Shown: piece after piece, positions 48,101 through 55,407 of the stretch
Position numbering within the stretch: position 1 is the stretch's first letter
Layout: every line of letters starts with the position of its first letter
Assembly: GCA_943369485.1 (NCBI GenBank)
Contig: CALRNH020000007.1
Location: forward strand, 1-64,000
Direction: 5' to 3'
Length of the DNA: 64,000 nucleotides
Origin: ATX-6F1 sp943369485
GTDB taxonomy: Bacteria > Cyanobacteriota > Cyanobacteriia > PCC-6307 > Cyanobiaceae
The notes under the pieces: generated by a model
Databases searched by the model: none
The model's input: only the letters and a program-made list of their open reading frames with translations
Told to the model about the DNA's origin: nothing
Made by a program: the position numbers and the translations under genes

Positions 48101-48160
48101 CTCAGCGTGCCGCTGGTGGTGGAGACCGGGGTGGGGCCGAACTGGATGGAGGCGAAGTGA
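45140..48160 (+). CDS. polA: DNA polymerase I
   Basis: 1006 residues from ATG 45140, preceded by GGAGCGGGG. The 5'-nuclease domain covers about 1-285 (LLLVDGHSLAFRSFYA, LTGDSSDNIPGVKGVGPKTA). The 3'-5' proofreading domain starts at about 405 with IALDTETTALNPFQAE, retaining the metal acids. The polymerase domain has motif A ISADYSQIELRIL, motif B RLGKTINFGVIYGMG and motif C LQVHDELVLEA. A Pro/Ala-rich linker at about 340-400 separates the first two domains. It fills repair gaps and removes RNA primers. Confidence 0.97.
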   Translation: MAAKQKPEAPMLLLVDGHSLAFRSFYAFAKGGDGGLATADGVATSVTYGFLKALLENVKGLTPQGVVIAFDTAEPTFRHKADVNYKAHRDVAPEHFFSDLANLQEILAGALNLSLCLAPGYEADDVLGTLANRAAADGWRVRILSGDRDLFQLVDDERDIAVLYMGGGGPYAKTAGPVLIRREGVIAKLGVSPEAVVDLKALTGDSSDNIPGVKGVGPKTAITLLKENGDLDGVYAALEALSDDKASQGALKGALKTKLSADKANAYLSRHLAEILIDIPLPSEPRLELAEVDGGALARRLTELELHSLVRQLGAFERAFSADHLPHTEPEQVLASKAAVVEPATPDAITGPAAQAAPEAVPGVAPEAAPGRLPGLRPQIISSPAQLDALVATLLAASDPAAPIALDTETTALNPFQAELVGIGLCWGEALDALAYIPIGHHPPMAADLLSAPPEAPEQLPLETVLAALAPWLASAAHPKALQNAKYDRLVLLRHGLPLGGVVMDTLLADYLRDANAKHGLEAMAEREFGFVPTAFTDLVAKGDTFASVPIEAASLYCAMDVHLTRRLALVLAAELAALGPALPALLAEVELPLEPVLALMEATGIRIDIAYLAELSLELGDQLETLVREAQELAGVAFNLASPKQLGELLFETLGLDRKKSRKTKTGWSTDAAVLEKLEGDHPVVPKLLEHRILSKLKSTYVDALPLLVEPETGRVHTDFNQAVTATGRLSSSNPNLQNIPIRTAYSRRIRKAFLPQEGWNLISADYSQIELRILTHLSGEEVLVEAYQKGDDVHALTARLLLEKEEVNADERRLGKTINFGVIYGMGAQRLARETSLSQAQAKEFLSKYKQRYPKVFAYLELQERLALSRGYVETILGRRRPFEFDPNGLGRLKGKDPLEIELEVARRGGMEAQQLRAAANAPIQGSSADIIKLAMVRLHHELIAQQLPARLLLQVHDELVLEAAPEVLEAVRDLTRTVMENAVQLSVPLVVETGVGPNWMEAK

Positions 48161-48698
48161 GCGTTGAGATCTCGATAGCGGTTCCACCGATCCACAGGCA
48201 GGCGTTGCTTCGGTAGGGCCGCAGCCCCGCCAGCCACAGCCACCACTGGACTCCCCGCGGGGCGGTGGCCGCCAGGTCCCGGTTGAGCTCGGCAGAGTCG
48301 TGCAGCAGGGGTGCTGTGGTGCCGGGTCGATCCGCCAGCTGACAGACGCCACGACCACCGGGGCCCAGCACCGCCGGGGCCACCTTCTCGAGCGGGAAGT
48401 TCACGCCGCTGCCGCTGGAGGTGAGGGTGAGCCAGCGCAGGGCCAGGCGCGGGGTGCCCGGGGCCTGGTAATCGGCCGCCTCCAGCACCTCCAGCCCATC
48501 CGGCAAGGGCTGAAGGTTGGCGGCAGGGAGCCGGCGCTCGTAGATCACGCGCCCCCAGAACAGCTGGGGCGGGAAGGGGAGCGGCCGCTGCAGGCCGGGG
48601 CGGCGGAACCAGCTCTCAAGGCTCAGGCCCGTGGCCCAGAGGCCCAGCAGCAGCAGCACTCCGGTGCGCAGGCGATCGAGGGAAGGGGTGGGGGCCAT
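48102..48698 (-). CDS. Cyanoexosortase A system-associated protein
   Basis: 198 residues with one N-terminal membrane segment (about 13-29: GVLLLLGLWATGLSLESWF). The periplasmic part has TLTSSGSGVNFPLEKVAP and ATAPRGVQWWLWLAGLRPY, and shows the pattern of EpsI-like partners that accompany exosortases. It follows the exosortase stop by one base, so it is in the same operon. Its 3' end overlaps polA by 59 bp tail to tail. The C terminus (SPPSSSAPPRSPPPAAR) is low complexity. Confidence 0.7.
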   Translation of the reverse strand: MAPTPSLDRLRTGVLLLLGLWATGLSLESWFRRPGLQRPLPFPPQLFWGRVIYERRLPAANLQPLPDGLEVLEAADYQAPGTPRLALRWLTLTSSGSGVNFPLEKVAPAVLGPGGRGVCQLADRPGTTAPLLHDSAELNRDLAATAPRGVQWWLWLAGLRPYRSNACLWIGGTAIEISTLTSPPSSSAPPRSPPPAAR

Positions 48699-48699
48699 C

Positions 48700-49560
48700 T
48701 CAGGACTCCTGCTGCCGCTGGCGCCGCAGCTTCCACTCAAGCGAGGTCAGGTAAAGGCCACAGGTACCGCCCATGGCCAGCAGCGAAAACAGGTGGGAGC
48801 CGATGCCGTCGTGCCAGAACTGGAACCCACGCAGCTGCTCCCACCACCCCGGACCGGGCTCCATCAACGTGACCCCAAGCAGGGCCACCCGCATGGCATT
48901 GACCAGGAAGGCGATCAGCAGAGCCCCGGCGGCAAGGGCCAGGTTGAGGCGCAGGGAATGGACCGGGAACAGCAGGGCGAATACCACCACGGCCGAGAGA
49001 CACAGGCCCATGGCGATCACGGCGGTGCAGCCAGGGCCGATCTCGAGGGCCCGGCCCGGCAACAGAATCAGGATCCCCTGGGCGAAGGCGCTCTGGCCCC
49101 CGAGCCAGAGCAGGAAGGCGGCGATCTGGGCCGTCAGCCCCGCCAGGAAGCCGGTGGGCAGCAGGGCATAGCTGAACAGCTGGGCGGGGGGCAGCAGGCC
49201 GATCAGGGCGAGCTGGCGGAAGAGGCCGCCGGCGGGGCCGGCGCCGGCCACCATGGCGAGCCCCAGCAGGGCCGCCAGGGGCAGCAGGTGCAACAGCGGA
49301 TCGAACAGGCGACTGGCGAAGGAGAGCACCAGCAGACACCAGAGCAGCAGGGCCAGCCCCGGCAGCAGCAGCCGCGGCGGCGAAGCGGGCAGCCCCAACG
49401 CCTGGCCCCGTTCCAGCAGCAGCAGGCCGCCCCCCATCCAGGCGAGGGCGGCGGCGATCGTGAAGGTGCCGGGCCCCGTGCCGGCCCGCGCCATCAAGGT
49501 GAGCTGGGTGGCCGCCAGGGCCGCCAGCAGCAGCAGCCAGAGATCAACCGGCCTCTTCAT
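48700..49560 (-). CDS. crtA: Cyanoexosortase A
   Basis: 286 residues with about eight membrane segments. The transpeptidase-type residues of exosortases are all visible: Cys178 in GPGCTAVIAM, Arg224 in FLVNAMRVALL and His250 (or His256) in FWHDGIGSHLFSLL. Exosortases cleave and transfer proteins bearing a C-terminal PEP-CTERM tail to a surface anchor. It sits between the HpsJ-like gene, which overlaps it by 17 bp, and the associated protein gene. A candidate substrate lies at 56307. Confidence 0.85.
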   Translation of the reverse strand: MKRPVDLWLLLLAALAATQLTLMARAGTGPGTFTIAAALAWMGGGLLLLERGQALGLPASPPRLLLPGLALLLWCLLVLSFASRLFDPLLHLLPLAALLGLAMVAGAGPAGGLFRQLALIGLLPPAQLFSYALLPTGFLAGLTAQIAAFLLWLGGQSAFAQGILILLPGRALEIGPGCTAVIAMGLCLSAVVVFALLFPVHSLRLNLALAAGALLIAFLVNAMRVALLGVTLMEPGPGWWEQLRGFQFWHDGIGSHLFSLLAMGGTCGLYLTSLEWKLRRQRQQES

Positions 49561-50338
49561 CCGCCAGGGCGTGGGAGGCCTGGGCCGCCCGGGCCCGCTC
49601 GATCGTGGGACCAAGGGAGTGGGGCCAGAGGACACTGGACAGCAGATAGAAGAGGGCCAACAAAAGAGAGGTGAGCACCAGCCGCAACTGTTCCTTGAAC
49701 AGGAGGCCGCCGGCATCGGCGCGGCGGCGTAGGTCATCGCTTCGCAGGTTGGCCTCGATCCGATCGAGCAGCTGCAGGGCGCGGGCCCGCTGGGCCTCCA
49801 GGGGCGCCTGGGGGTCGGCCAGGGGGGAACCCGCCTCGCTGAGGCCGGCGCGCAGGGGGGCCTGCTGCTCCAGCAGGCGGCGCAACTGGCGGGGATCGGC
49901 GCTGACGCGCACCTGCTGGCGCAGGGCCGACAGGCCGCCGAGGTTGGCCTGGAGCTGGCCGTCGATCTGGGCCACCCCCTGGAACTGGAGCTGACCGGCG
50001 ACGCCGACCACGGCGATGGCCACCAGCAGGTAGAGCAGGGCCACCAGCCGCAGCACCGGCCGCAGCAGGGCGGCGAGGCGCAGCTCCCACACCGGCGCCG
50101 CCGTGGCACCGCTGAAACCGCCATAAAGCAGAAGCAGGGCCAGCACCGGCAGGGTGGAGCGCTCCGCCAGCACCTCGCCCAGCACCGTGAAGAGGCGATC
50201 CGGCCGCGCGAACGGCGGCGGCAGGAAGGCGGCCACGGCGCTGATCAGGAACAGCGCCAGCAGGGTGTAGCCCGTCAGACGGGCAAAACTGCGGGTACGG
50301 CGTCCGCTGAATCCCGGCTCCGTTAGGGATGGGTTCAT
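49544..50338 (-). CDS. HpsJ-like, cyanoexosortase A-associated membrane protein
   Basis: 264 residues from ATG 50338. Hydrophobic segments at about 20-40, 62-82, 92-118 and near 222-236 suggest a multi-pass protein with a periplasmic helical domain (about 120-215: QLQANLGGLSALRQQVRVSA...). HpsJ-type proteins are linked to polysaccharide secretion and accompany cyanoexosortase A. The gene opens the minus-strand operon and is divergent from the tyrosine kinase gene, 69 bp away. Confidence 0.65.
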   Translation of the reverse strand: MNPSLTEPGFSGRRTRSFARLTGYTLLALFLISAVAAFLPPPFARPDRLFTVLGEVLAERSTLPVLALLLLYGGFSGATAAPVWELRLAALLRPVLRLVALLYLLVAIAVVGVAGQLQFQGVAQIDGQLQANLGGLSALRQQVRVSADPRQLRRLLEQQAPLRAGLSEAGSPLADPQAPLEAQRARALQLLDRIEANLRSDDLRRRADAGGLLFKEQLRLVLTSLLLALFYLLSSVLWPHSLGPTIERARAAQASHALADEEAG

Positions 50339-50407
50339 GGGCGGCAGCCTATGGCGTGCGGCCGCAGCTTGCCGCCCCCCATACGATTCCACCAGCACAA
50401 CATCTCC

Positions 50408-52855
50408 ATGAGCCGCAGCAGCCTTCCGGAGCCCCTGGTGAGGGAGACCAGCCCCCAGGCCCTGGAGCCGGGCGCGGCCCCGGGGGAGGCCAGGGCCGAC
50501 CGGGAGGGGTTCAACCTCACCACATTGATCCGGGTGGTGCGGCGACGGCGGCGGCCGTTCCTGCTCACCGTGGTGGCGGTGACCCTGTTCCAGGCGTCGC
50601 AGACCCTTTACAAGCTCTATTTCGATCCGGTGTATCAGGGCAGCTTCACGCTCCTGATCTCCGATCCGGTCAATGACCGGCCCAGCAGCAGCGGCGGCGG
50701 CGGATCCAGGGATGCCGACGCCGGCGGCGCGATCGAGTCCCTGGCCCGCAACACCTTCAGCACCGATGTGCCCACCTTGATCAAGGTTCTGGAGAGCGCG
50801 GCGGTGCTGGAGCCGGTCTATGGGGCCCTGGTCAAGCAGGGGGTGAAGGCGATGCCGAGCATTGATGTGTCGCTGGTGCCGGTGGACGCAGTGCAGAAGA
50901 ACGGGCTGGTGGCCAGCGGGGTGCTGGCGGTGAACGGCCGCGGCAGCGACCAGAAGGTCGTGGAGGATGCCCTGCGGCTGGCGGAGAAGGCCTACCTGAG
51001 CTGGGCCACCAGCCAGCGCCAGGAACGGCTCACCGAGGGGCTGCGCTTCCTGGATCGCCAGGCGCCGCTGCTCCAGGCCAAGAGCGACCAGCTGCAGCTG
51101 GAGCTGGAGGGGTTCCGCAAAAGCAACAGCCTGGTGCAGCCCACCGAGGAGGCCCTGGCCCTTCGCCAGCAGATGGAGACGCTGCAGGCCCAGCTCCTGA
51201 GCCAGGGGGGAGAGCGGCGCCAGCTGGAGCAGGTGCGGCGGGATGTGATCAACGGCAAGCTGACGGCCCGCAGCTTCAGTGTCGGGGCCGGCTCCGGGGC
51301 CGGCTCCGGGGCGGGCGGCGGAGCGGCAGGTACCAGCACGGGCGGCGTCGCCGGGGCCAACTCCCTGGCGGCGAATGTGCCCAACCAGGCCCTGCTGGAT
51401 GAACTGCAGCGGATCGAGCAGGAGGTGGCCGAAGCGCGCTCGAAATACCAGCCGGGCTCACCGGTGCTCGTGAGCCTGCTGGCGGCCCGCGACAAGCTGC
51501 GGCCGCAGCTGCAGCAGAAGGAGCTGGAGGCGGTGACGGCGGCCCTGCGCCAGAACGCCGGCGCCACAGCCACCACACGGGCCCAGCTGGAGCGGCTGGG
51601 GGCCCAGTTCCAGCTGCAGCCGGCGCTGCTGCGGGAGTTCGATGGGCTCAAGCAGAAGCTGGAGATCGCCGACGGCAACCTGGCCAACTACCTGCGCACC
51701 CGGGAGCAGTTCCAGCTGGAGATCGCCCAGCGCAGCACCCCCTGGAAGGTGATCTCCCCCACCAGCGTGGCGCTCACACCGGTGGAGCCGAGCCTGTCCA
51801 AGGGGCTGTTCCAGGGGCTGCTGCTGGGGCTGGTGGCGGGGGTCGGGGTGGCATTGCTGCGCGACCGGCTCGACCACGTGTTCCATAGCCCCCAGGAGGT
51901 GCGCGAAGACCTGGGGGTGCCGCTGCTGGGCCACATGCCCTACGTGACCTTCTTCGATGGGGTGCGGCGGGAGAAACGCTTCCTGCTCAATGAACTCGAT
52001 CAGCAGGCCGATGGCCAGGGGGGCTACCAGCGCTTCTACTACCAGGAGGCCCTGCGCAACCTCTACACCAGCCTGCGCTTTCTCAACACCGACACCCCCC
52101 TGCGATCGGTGGCGATCACCAGCTCAGTGCCCTCGGAAGGCAAAAGCCTGCTCAACGTGCTGCTGGCGAAAACCCTCTCGGAGCTTGGCAAACGGGTGCT
52201 GCTGGTGGACGCCGACCTGCGCCAGCCCCAGATCCACCACCGGCTCGGGCTCGACAACCTGAAGGGATTGAGCAACCTGCTCACGGAGGAGGGCCTCGAC
52301 TGGCGGGATCTGGTGCAGCCGGTACCCAACTACGAGGGTTGGAGCGTGATCACCGCCGGGCGGCGGCCGCCGGATCCACCACGGCTGCTGGGCTCCGAGC
52401 GCATGGGCACCCTGGTGCGGGAGCTGGTGGAAAGCAAGGACTTCGATCTGATCCTCTACGACACGCCACCGACCCTGGGGCTGGCGGATTCGGCGCTGGT
52501 GGCCCAGCACCTGGAGGGCATCGTGCTGCTGGTGAGCCTGAACCGGGTGGACCGGAGCCTGCCGGCGGATTCACTGGACAGGATCCGCGATGCGGGCGTG
52601 CCGCTGCTGGGCGCCGTGACCAATGCCCGCCGGCCGAAAGGCGAGCGCAAGGATGTCTACGGCTACGGCTACGGCTACGGCTACGACGATCCCAGCAAGG
52701 AGCGGGTCGCGGGCAGCTTCGATGCCGGTACGGCCTACAGCTACTACCAGGGGGCCCGCGCCAACGGCGACGAGGAAGCGGAGGCCAGCCGGGTGCCGCT
52801 GGCCAAGCGGCTCAGGAACTGGCGCAAGGGGCTGGGGCGCTGGCTGGAAGGGTGA
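50408..52855 (+). CDS. Wzc-type polysaccharide copolymerase and tyrosine autokinase
   Basis: 815 residues. Membrane segments lie near 60-80 and about 475-495, flanking a long periplasmic coiled-coil domain (about 230-440) with a Gly/Ala-rich insert (about 295-325). The cytoplasmic BY-kinase domain has Walker A in ITSSVPSEGKSLLNVLL near residue 570, Walker A' VDADLRQPQIHHRLG and Walker B FDLILYDTPPT. The C terminus carries a tyrosine cluster (YGYGYGYGY, then YSYYQG), the usual autophosphorylation tail. It controls chain length and export of surface polysaccharide. Confidence 0.93.
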   Translation: MSRSSLPEPLVRETSPQALEPGAAPGEARADREGFNLTTLIRVVRRRRRPFLLTVVAVTLFQASQTLYKLYFDPVYQGSFTLLISDPVNDRPSSSGGGGSRDADAGGAIESLARNTFSTDVPTLIKVLESAAVLEPVYGALVKQGVKAMPSIDVSLVPVDAVQKNGLVASGVLAVNGRGSDQKVVEDALRLAEKAYLSWATSQRQERLTEGLRFLDRQAPLLQAKSDQLQLELEGFRKSNSLVQPTEEALALRQQMETLQAQLLSQGGERRQLEQVRRDVINGKLTARSFSVGAGSGAGSGAGGGAAGTSTGGVAGANSLAANVPNQALLDELQRIEQEVAEARSKYQPGSPVLVSLLAARDKLRPQLQQKELEAVTAALRQNAGATATTRAQLERLGAQFQLQPALLREFDGLKQKLEIADGNLANYLRTREQFQLEIAQRSTPWKVISPTSVALTPVEPSLSKGLFQGLLLGLVAGVGVALLRDRLDHVFHSPQEVREDLGVPLLGHMPYVTFFDGVRREKRFLLNELDQQADGQGGYQRFYYQEALRNLYTSLRFLNTDTPLRSVAITSSVPSEGKSLLNVLLAKTLSELGKRVLLVDADLRQPQIHHRLGLDNLKGLSNLLTEEGLDWRDLVQPVPNYEGWSVITAGRRPPDPPRLLGSERMGTLVRELVESKDFDLILYDTPPTLGLADSALVAQHLEGIVLLVSLNRVDRSLPADSLDRIRDAGVPLLGAVTNARRPKGERKDVYGYGYGYGYDDPSKERVAGSFDAGTAYSYYQGARANGDEEAEASRVPLAKRLRNWRKGLGRWLEG
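52663..52686 (+). repeat. Hexanucleotide repeat coding the Wzc tyrosine tail
   Basis: GGCTAC is repeated four times in tandem, coding for Gly-Tyr units in the autokinase tail. Slippage here would change the number of phosphorylatable tyrosines without shifting frame. Confidence 0.75.
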
Positions 52856-52917
52856 GTCAGGGGGGCCGCTGGCTCGATCCAGGACCCATTCGGCACCGTC
52901 TTCCACCGTCTTCGACC

Positions 52918-53258
52918 TCACACCGAGAACATCGCTTGCAAGACTTCAAGAATTCGATGCAGCGGAGGGCAGGCAGCGCGCCCAATCACTTCACCAGGCG
53001 CGCTCTGTCGACCGTTCGCAACTGATCAGGAACGGCATCGCCATCCTTGCCCCGGAAGGAACAGGCGACGCGAAAGGGATCGGGATGTCCCCCCGGTGCG
53101 AGAGGAGCCACGATGAAGGATTCCAGATGGGCGTTGAGTTCATCGGGTGAGACGATCACGCAGGGCCTTGCCCTTCTGATCTCTTGAGCGCGGGTGGGGT
53201 TCAAGGCCATGAAAAACACATCGCCTCGGGAAGCGGAGATCGTGCTCACCAATCCCAT
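52918..53258 (-). pseudogene. MazF-type toxin, frameshifted near the C terminus
   Basis: The frame from ATG 53258 encodes normal MazF features: SRGDVFFMALNPTRAQEIRR, RPCVIVSPDELNAHLESFIV and DQLRTVDRARLV, then a stop at 52986. The usual C-terminal helix, HRILEVLQAMFSV with its stop at 52918-52920, is present in the minus-one frame immediately after. Restoring one base near 52985 would join them. The family is about 110 residues, and this open frame has 90. The lost helix is part of the dimer interface, so activity is probably reduced or absent, unless this is a sequence error. Confidence 0.7.
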
Positions 53259-53485
53259 TCCTGATTGTCGAAACGGGTGGCGCTGGGCTGATCCAAGCGA
53301 CCATCAGGGGCAACGGCCGCCGCGGCTTCCGCCCACCCGGGCCTTGGGGACGCCACAGGCGTGATCGTGAGACCCCCTGAAGCCGCAAAGATGTTCACTT
53401 CATCGGGCAAGCCCGCTTCTTCCAGCAGCGGCTTGGCCAGGCGAAGGCCCCGGAAGTTTCCAATCCTGACCAGCTTTGCCCTCAC
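53246..53485 (-). CDS. MazE/AbrB-type antitoxin
   Basis: 79 residues from GTG 53485 (an in-frame ATG at 53512 would add nine). It begins RAKLVRIGNFRGLRLAKPLL, close to the usual RIGNSRGIRIPK swapped-hairpin DNA-binding pattern. The remainder (GLTITPVASPRPGW..., ending FDNQEWDW) is the toxin-contacting tail, with Trp-Asp-Trp. It overlaps the toxin start by 13 bp. It should repress its own promoter and would have neutralised the MazF toxin whose gene is now frameshifted. Confidence 0.7.
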   Translation of the reverse strand: MRAKLVRIGNFRGLRLAKPLLEEAGLPDEVNIFAASGGLTITPVASPRPGWAEAAAAVAPDGRLDQPSATRFDNQEWDW

Positions 53486-53566
53486 GCCCCACCCACGCCC
53501 CACCGCGAGCACCTTGTCAGCACCGATGGGCTTCGGGGGGGGGTGACGGGTCGGTAGCCGGGATGC

Positions 53567-54133
53567 TCACCACAGCACCTGGCAGGGGAACACCACCAAC
53601 GCCGGATCCGCCGTCACCAGGGCCAGCTGCTCCAGCTCAGCCTGGGCCGCCAGTAACCGATCAAACGGGTCGCGATAGGGCAGCCCATAGCCCCCGGCGC
53701 GGATCGCATGGCCGTGGCTGATGGCCAGATGACAAAACCCCTGGCCATCGAGCAGGGTCTGCCAGCCCTCCAGCCGCACGGCCGAGGAGGGGAGCTTGCC
53801 GATGCGGTGCTTGGTGGCAATCTCCCAGGCGCTGGCGACACTGACGAGCACCTCGACCCGCTGTTCGGCCAGGGCTGCCGCCACCGCAGGGCTGAGCCGC
53901 TCCGGCGCCGCCAGCTCCTGCTCCGGCAAGGATTCGAGCAGCACTTCGGGAGGCGGCAAGGGCATCTGCTCCCGCAGCACGCCGCTGCGGCGCCAACCGG
54001 CCTGGCCCTCCAGGGGCATCAGCCGGGCCCAGGGCCGCCCCGCCTTGGCCAGCACGATCGTCTCGCCGGCAAGGGCGGCAACGAGCAGGCGCTAGAGCTG
54101 GGCTTTGGCCTCGTGCACGTTGACGACCCGCAT
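53567..54133 (-). pseudogene. Degenerate Phd antitoxin fused to a PIN toxin
   Basis: Minus-strand reading from ATG 54133 gives MRVVNVHEAKAQL, then a TAG at 54094-54092 where Phd/YefM proteins have a Ser or Arg codon. Behind the stop the antitoxin continues in frame (RLLVAALAGETIVLAKAG) and, without a stop, runs directly into the second part of a PIN toxin (PERLSPAVAAALAEQ, SAWEIATKHRIGKLP, YRDPFDRLLAAQAELE). The toxin start with its first catalytic Asp is missing. So there is one nonsense codon plus an in-frame deletion joining antitoxin to toxin. An ORF from 54055 is still open, but lacks a complete active site. Confidence 0.75.
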
Positions 54134-54163
54134 CGGCAGGCCCCGGCTGGTCGTGGACTCAAC

Positions 54164-54575
54164 TTAGTCCGGCCCGATCAGCCTCCAATTCTCAATGACG
54201 AGCTGCTGCACGCGCTTGAACTCCCGCCCGCTGTTGGTCACCAAGGTGAGGCCCCGGCTGAGGGCGTGGGCGGCGATCATGGTGTCGAGAGGGCCGATCG
54301 GTTGGCCTAGTTGCTCGAGGCGGGCGCGCACGTCGGCATAGACATTGGCGTCCTCGGAGTTGAACGGGAGGATGGAAATCGGCGAGAGAAAGGATTCCAG
54401 ACGCCTCAGTGTTGCCTTCGGGTTGTTGCTCTTGGCCGCCCCTGCTCTGAGCTCCGCTTCTGTGATCACGCTGATGGCCACATCCCAACGGCTCACCGCC
54501 AAGAGGCGTTTGAGCAGGGCGTTGTTCCCTTTGATCGAGTCAATGCAAACGGATTCTGATCAAGAAAGACGACAT
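54164..54575 (-). pseudogene. VapC PIN toxin with frameshifted N terminus
   Basis: The open frame below 54502 encodes the main PIN body (AISVITEAELRAGAAKSN, IGPLDTMIAAHALSRGLTLV, and NSGREFKRV). The preceding part is visible in the same frame to CIDSIKGNNALLKRLLAVS, but the first strand with the catalytic Asp (VVFLDQN) is only in another frame, near 54545-54575. Hence a one- or two-base shift separates residue Asp1 of the site from the rest. I found no antitoxin in the usual upstream place. Confidence 0.6.
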
Positions 54576-54736
54576 CAAGGCTCTGTGGTTCGTGAGCTGA
54601 TTGCTGGCTCTGCTGCTCCCTAGCAGCCTCCTTCTCTGGAGACCACAGCCAGTCCGCCTGCACCTTCAACATCAACACCACGACATCAACCAGAGCACCT
54701 GACCCTGCAGGAGTTGCTCCTCCTGGCCGCCACTCG
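54576..54736. other. Spacer between two PIN-toxin genes
   Basis: About 160 bases with no gene I can support. Short open frames exist on both strands, without recognised family similarity. It may be the remains of the missing antitoxin gene of the frameshifted VapC. Confidence 0.35.
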
Positions 54737-55108
54737 TCAGCTTGGTGACAAGCCATAGGGATGCAGAACACCCTCAAGCGATGCAGGGAAATCACGGCTG
54801 TTGCGGGTAGCCAGGGTGAGGCGATGACAGCGGGCCGTGGCCAGGATGATCGCATCTGGCACCTTGAGGCCGAAACTCCGGCGGCAACGAACCGCCTCGG
54901 CCGCGATCTCCTGGGTCAGCTCCAGCCGCTGAAAGCTTTCCAGCCAGGGCTGAACCTGTTCCCCCTCTTCGCCTCGACACCCCACCAGCACCTCGATCCA
55001 GGTGATCACACTGATGGCGCAACCCTGCTGCGTGCCCAACCAGGCCAACGCCGTTGGCTCCCCGCGCAGCACATCAATCAGCAGATTGGAATCCAACAGC
55101 AGGTTCAC
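54737..55108 (-). CDS. vapC: VapC-type PIN-domain toxin
   Basis: 123 residues from GTG 55108. The PIN acidic residues are kept: Asp6 in LLLDSNLLID, Glu39 in TWIEVLVG, Asp85 in KVPDAIILATA and Asp106 in NSRDFPAS. The length is normal. The start overlaps the antitoxin stop (GTGA), so the pair is coupled. It is the only complete toxin in this four-module run. RNA cleavage target unknown. Confidence 0.88.
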   Translation of the reverse strand: MNLLLDSNLLIDVLRGEPTALAWLGTQQGCAISVITWIEVLVGCRGEEGEQVQPWLESFQRLELTQEIAAEAVRCRRSFGLKVPDAIILATARCHRLTLATRNSRDFPASLEGVLHPYGLSPS

Positions 55109-55326
55109 CGATCCGCCCACTCCTGGCGCAGCTGATCCTCGAGCGCCAGAGCATCGTCGGGGCGATCGCTCCAGAGCCCGAACACAGTGCCGTGGCTTGG
55201 CTGCTGGCCCTCAAGCCAGGCCTTGAGGGCCTGGCGGATGCCTTCGGCCCTGGAGATCTGGCGCTGCTTGCAGAGCGCATCCAGCTGCTGCCGCTCCTCC
55301 TGGGGCAGATCGATGATCGTGCGCAT
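55105..55326 (-). CDS. Ribbon-helix-helix antitoxin partner of the VapC
   Basis: 73 residues from ATG 55326 (an in-frame ATG lies at 55350). MRTIIDLPQEERQQLDALC gives the beta strand and first helix, and RQISRAEGIRQALKAWL gives the second helix of a ribbon-helix-helix dimer. The C terminus (DDALALEDQLRQEWADR) wraps the toxin. It overlaps the PIN toxin gene, as expected for a working toxin-antitoxin operon. Confidence 0.85.
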   Translation of the reverse strand: MRTIIDLPQEERQQLDALCKQRQISRAEGIRQALKAWLEGQQPSHGTVFGLWSDRPDDALALEDQLRQEWADR

Positions 55327-55407
55327 GATGACGTTATCTGATGTCGTCATCCTACAGAGATCAGCCCCTAGATTCCGGCCGTCGGTTCACGCTCCCACTG
55401 CTGCGCC

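Noticed and set aside
52663..52686. Possible CRISPR-like repeat
   Set aside because: The four hexamers are contiguous and in frame coding for Gly-Tyr, with no spacers.
54493..54855. Possible antitoxin gene upstream of the frameshifted VapC
   Set aside because: The frame is open but has no ribbon-helix-helix, AbrB or Phd pattern, and it overlaps the neighbouring VapC 3' end.
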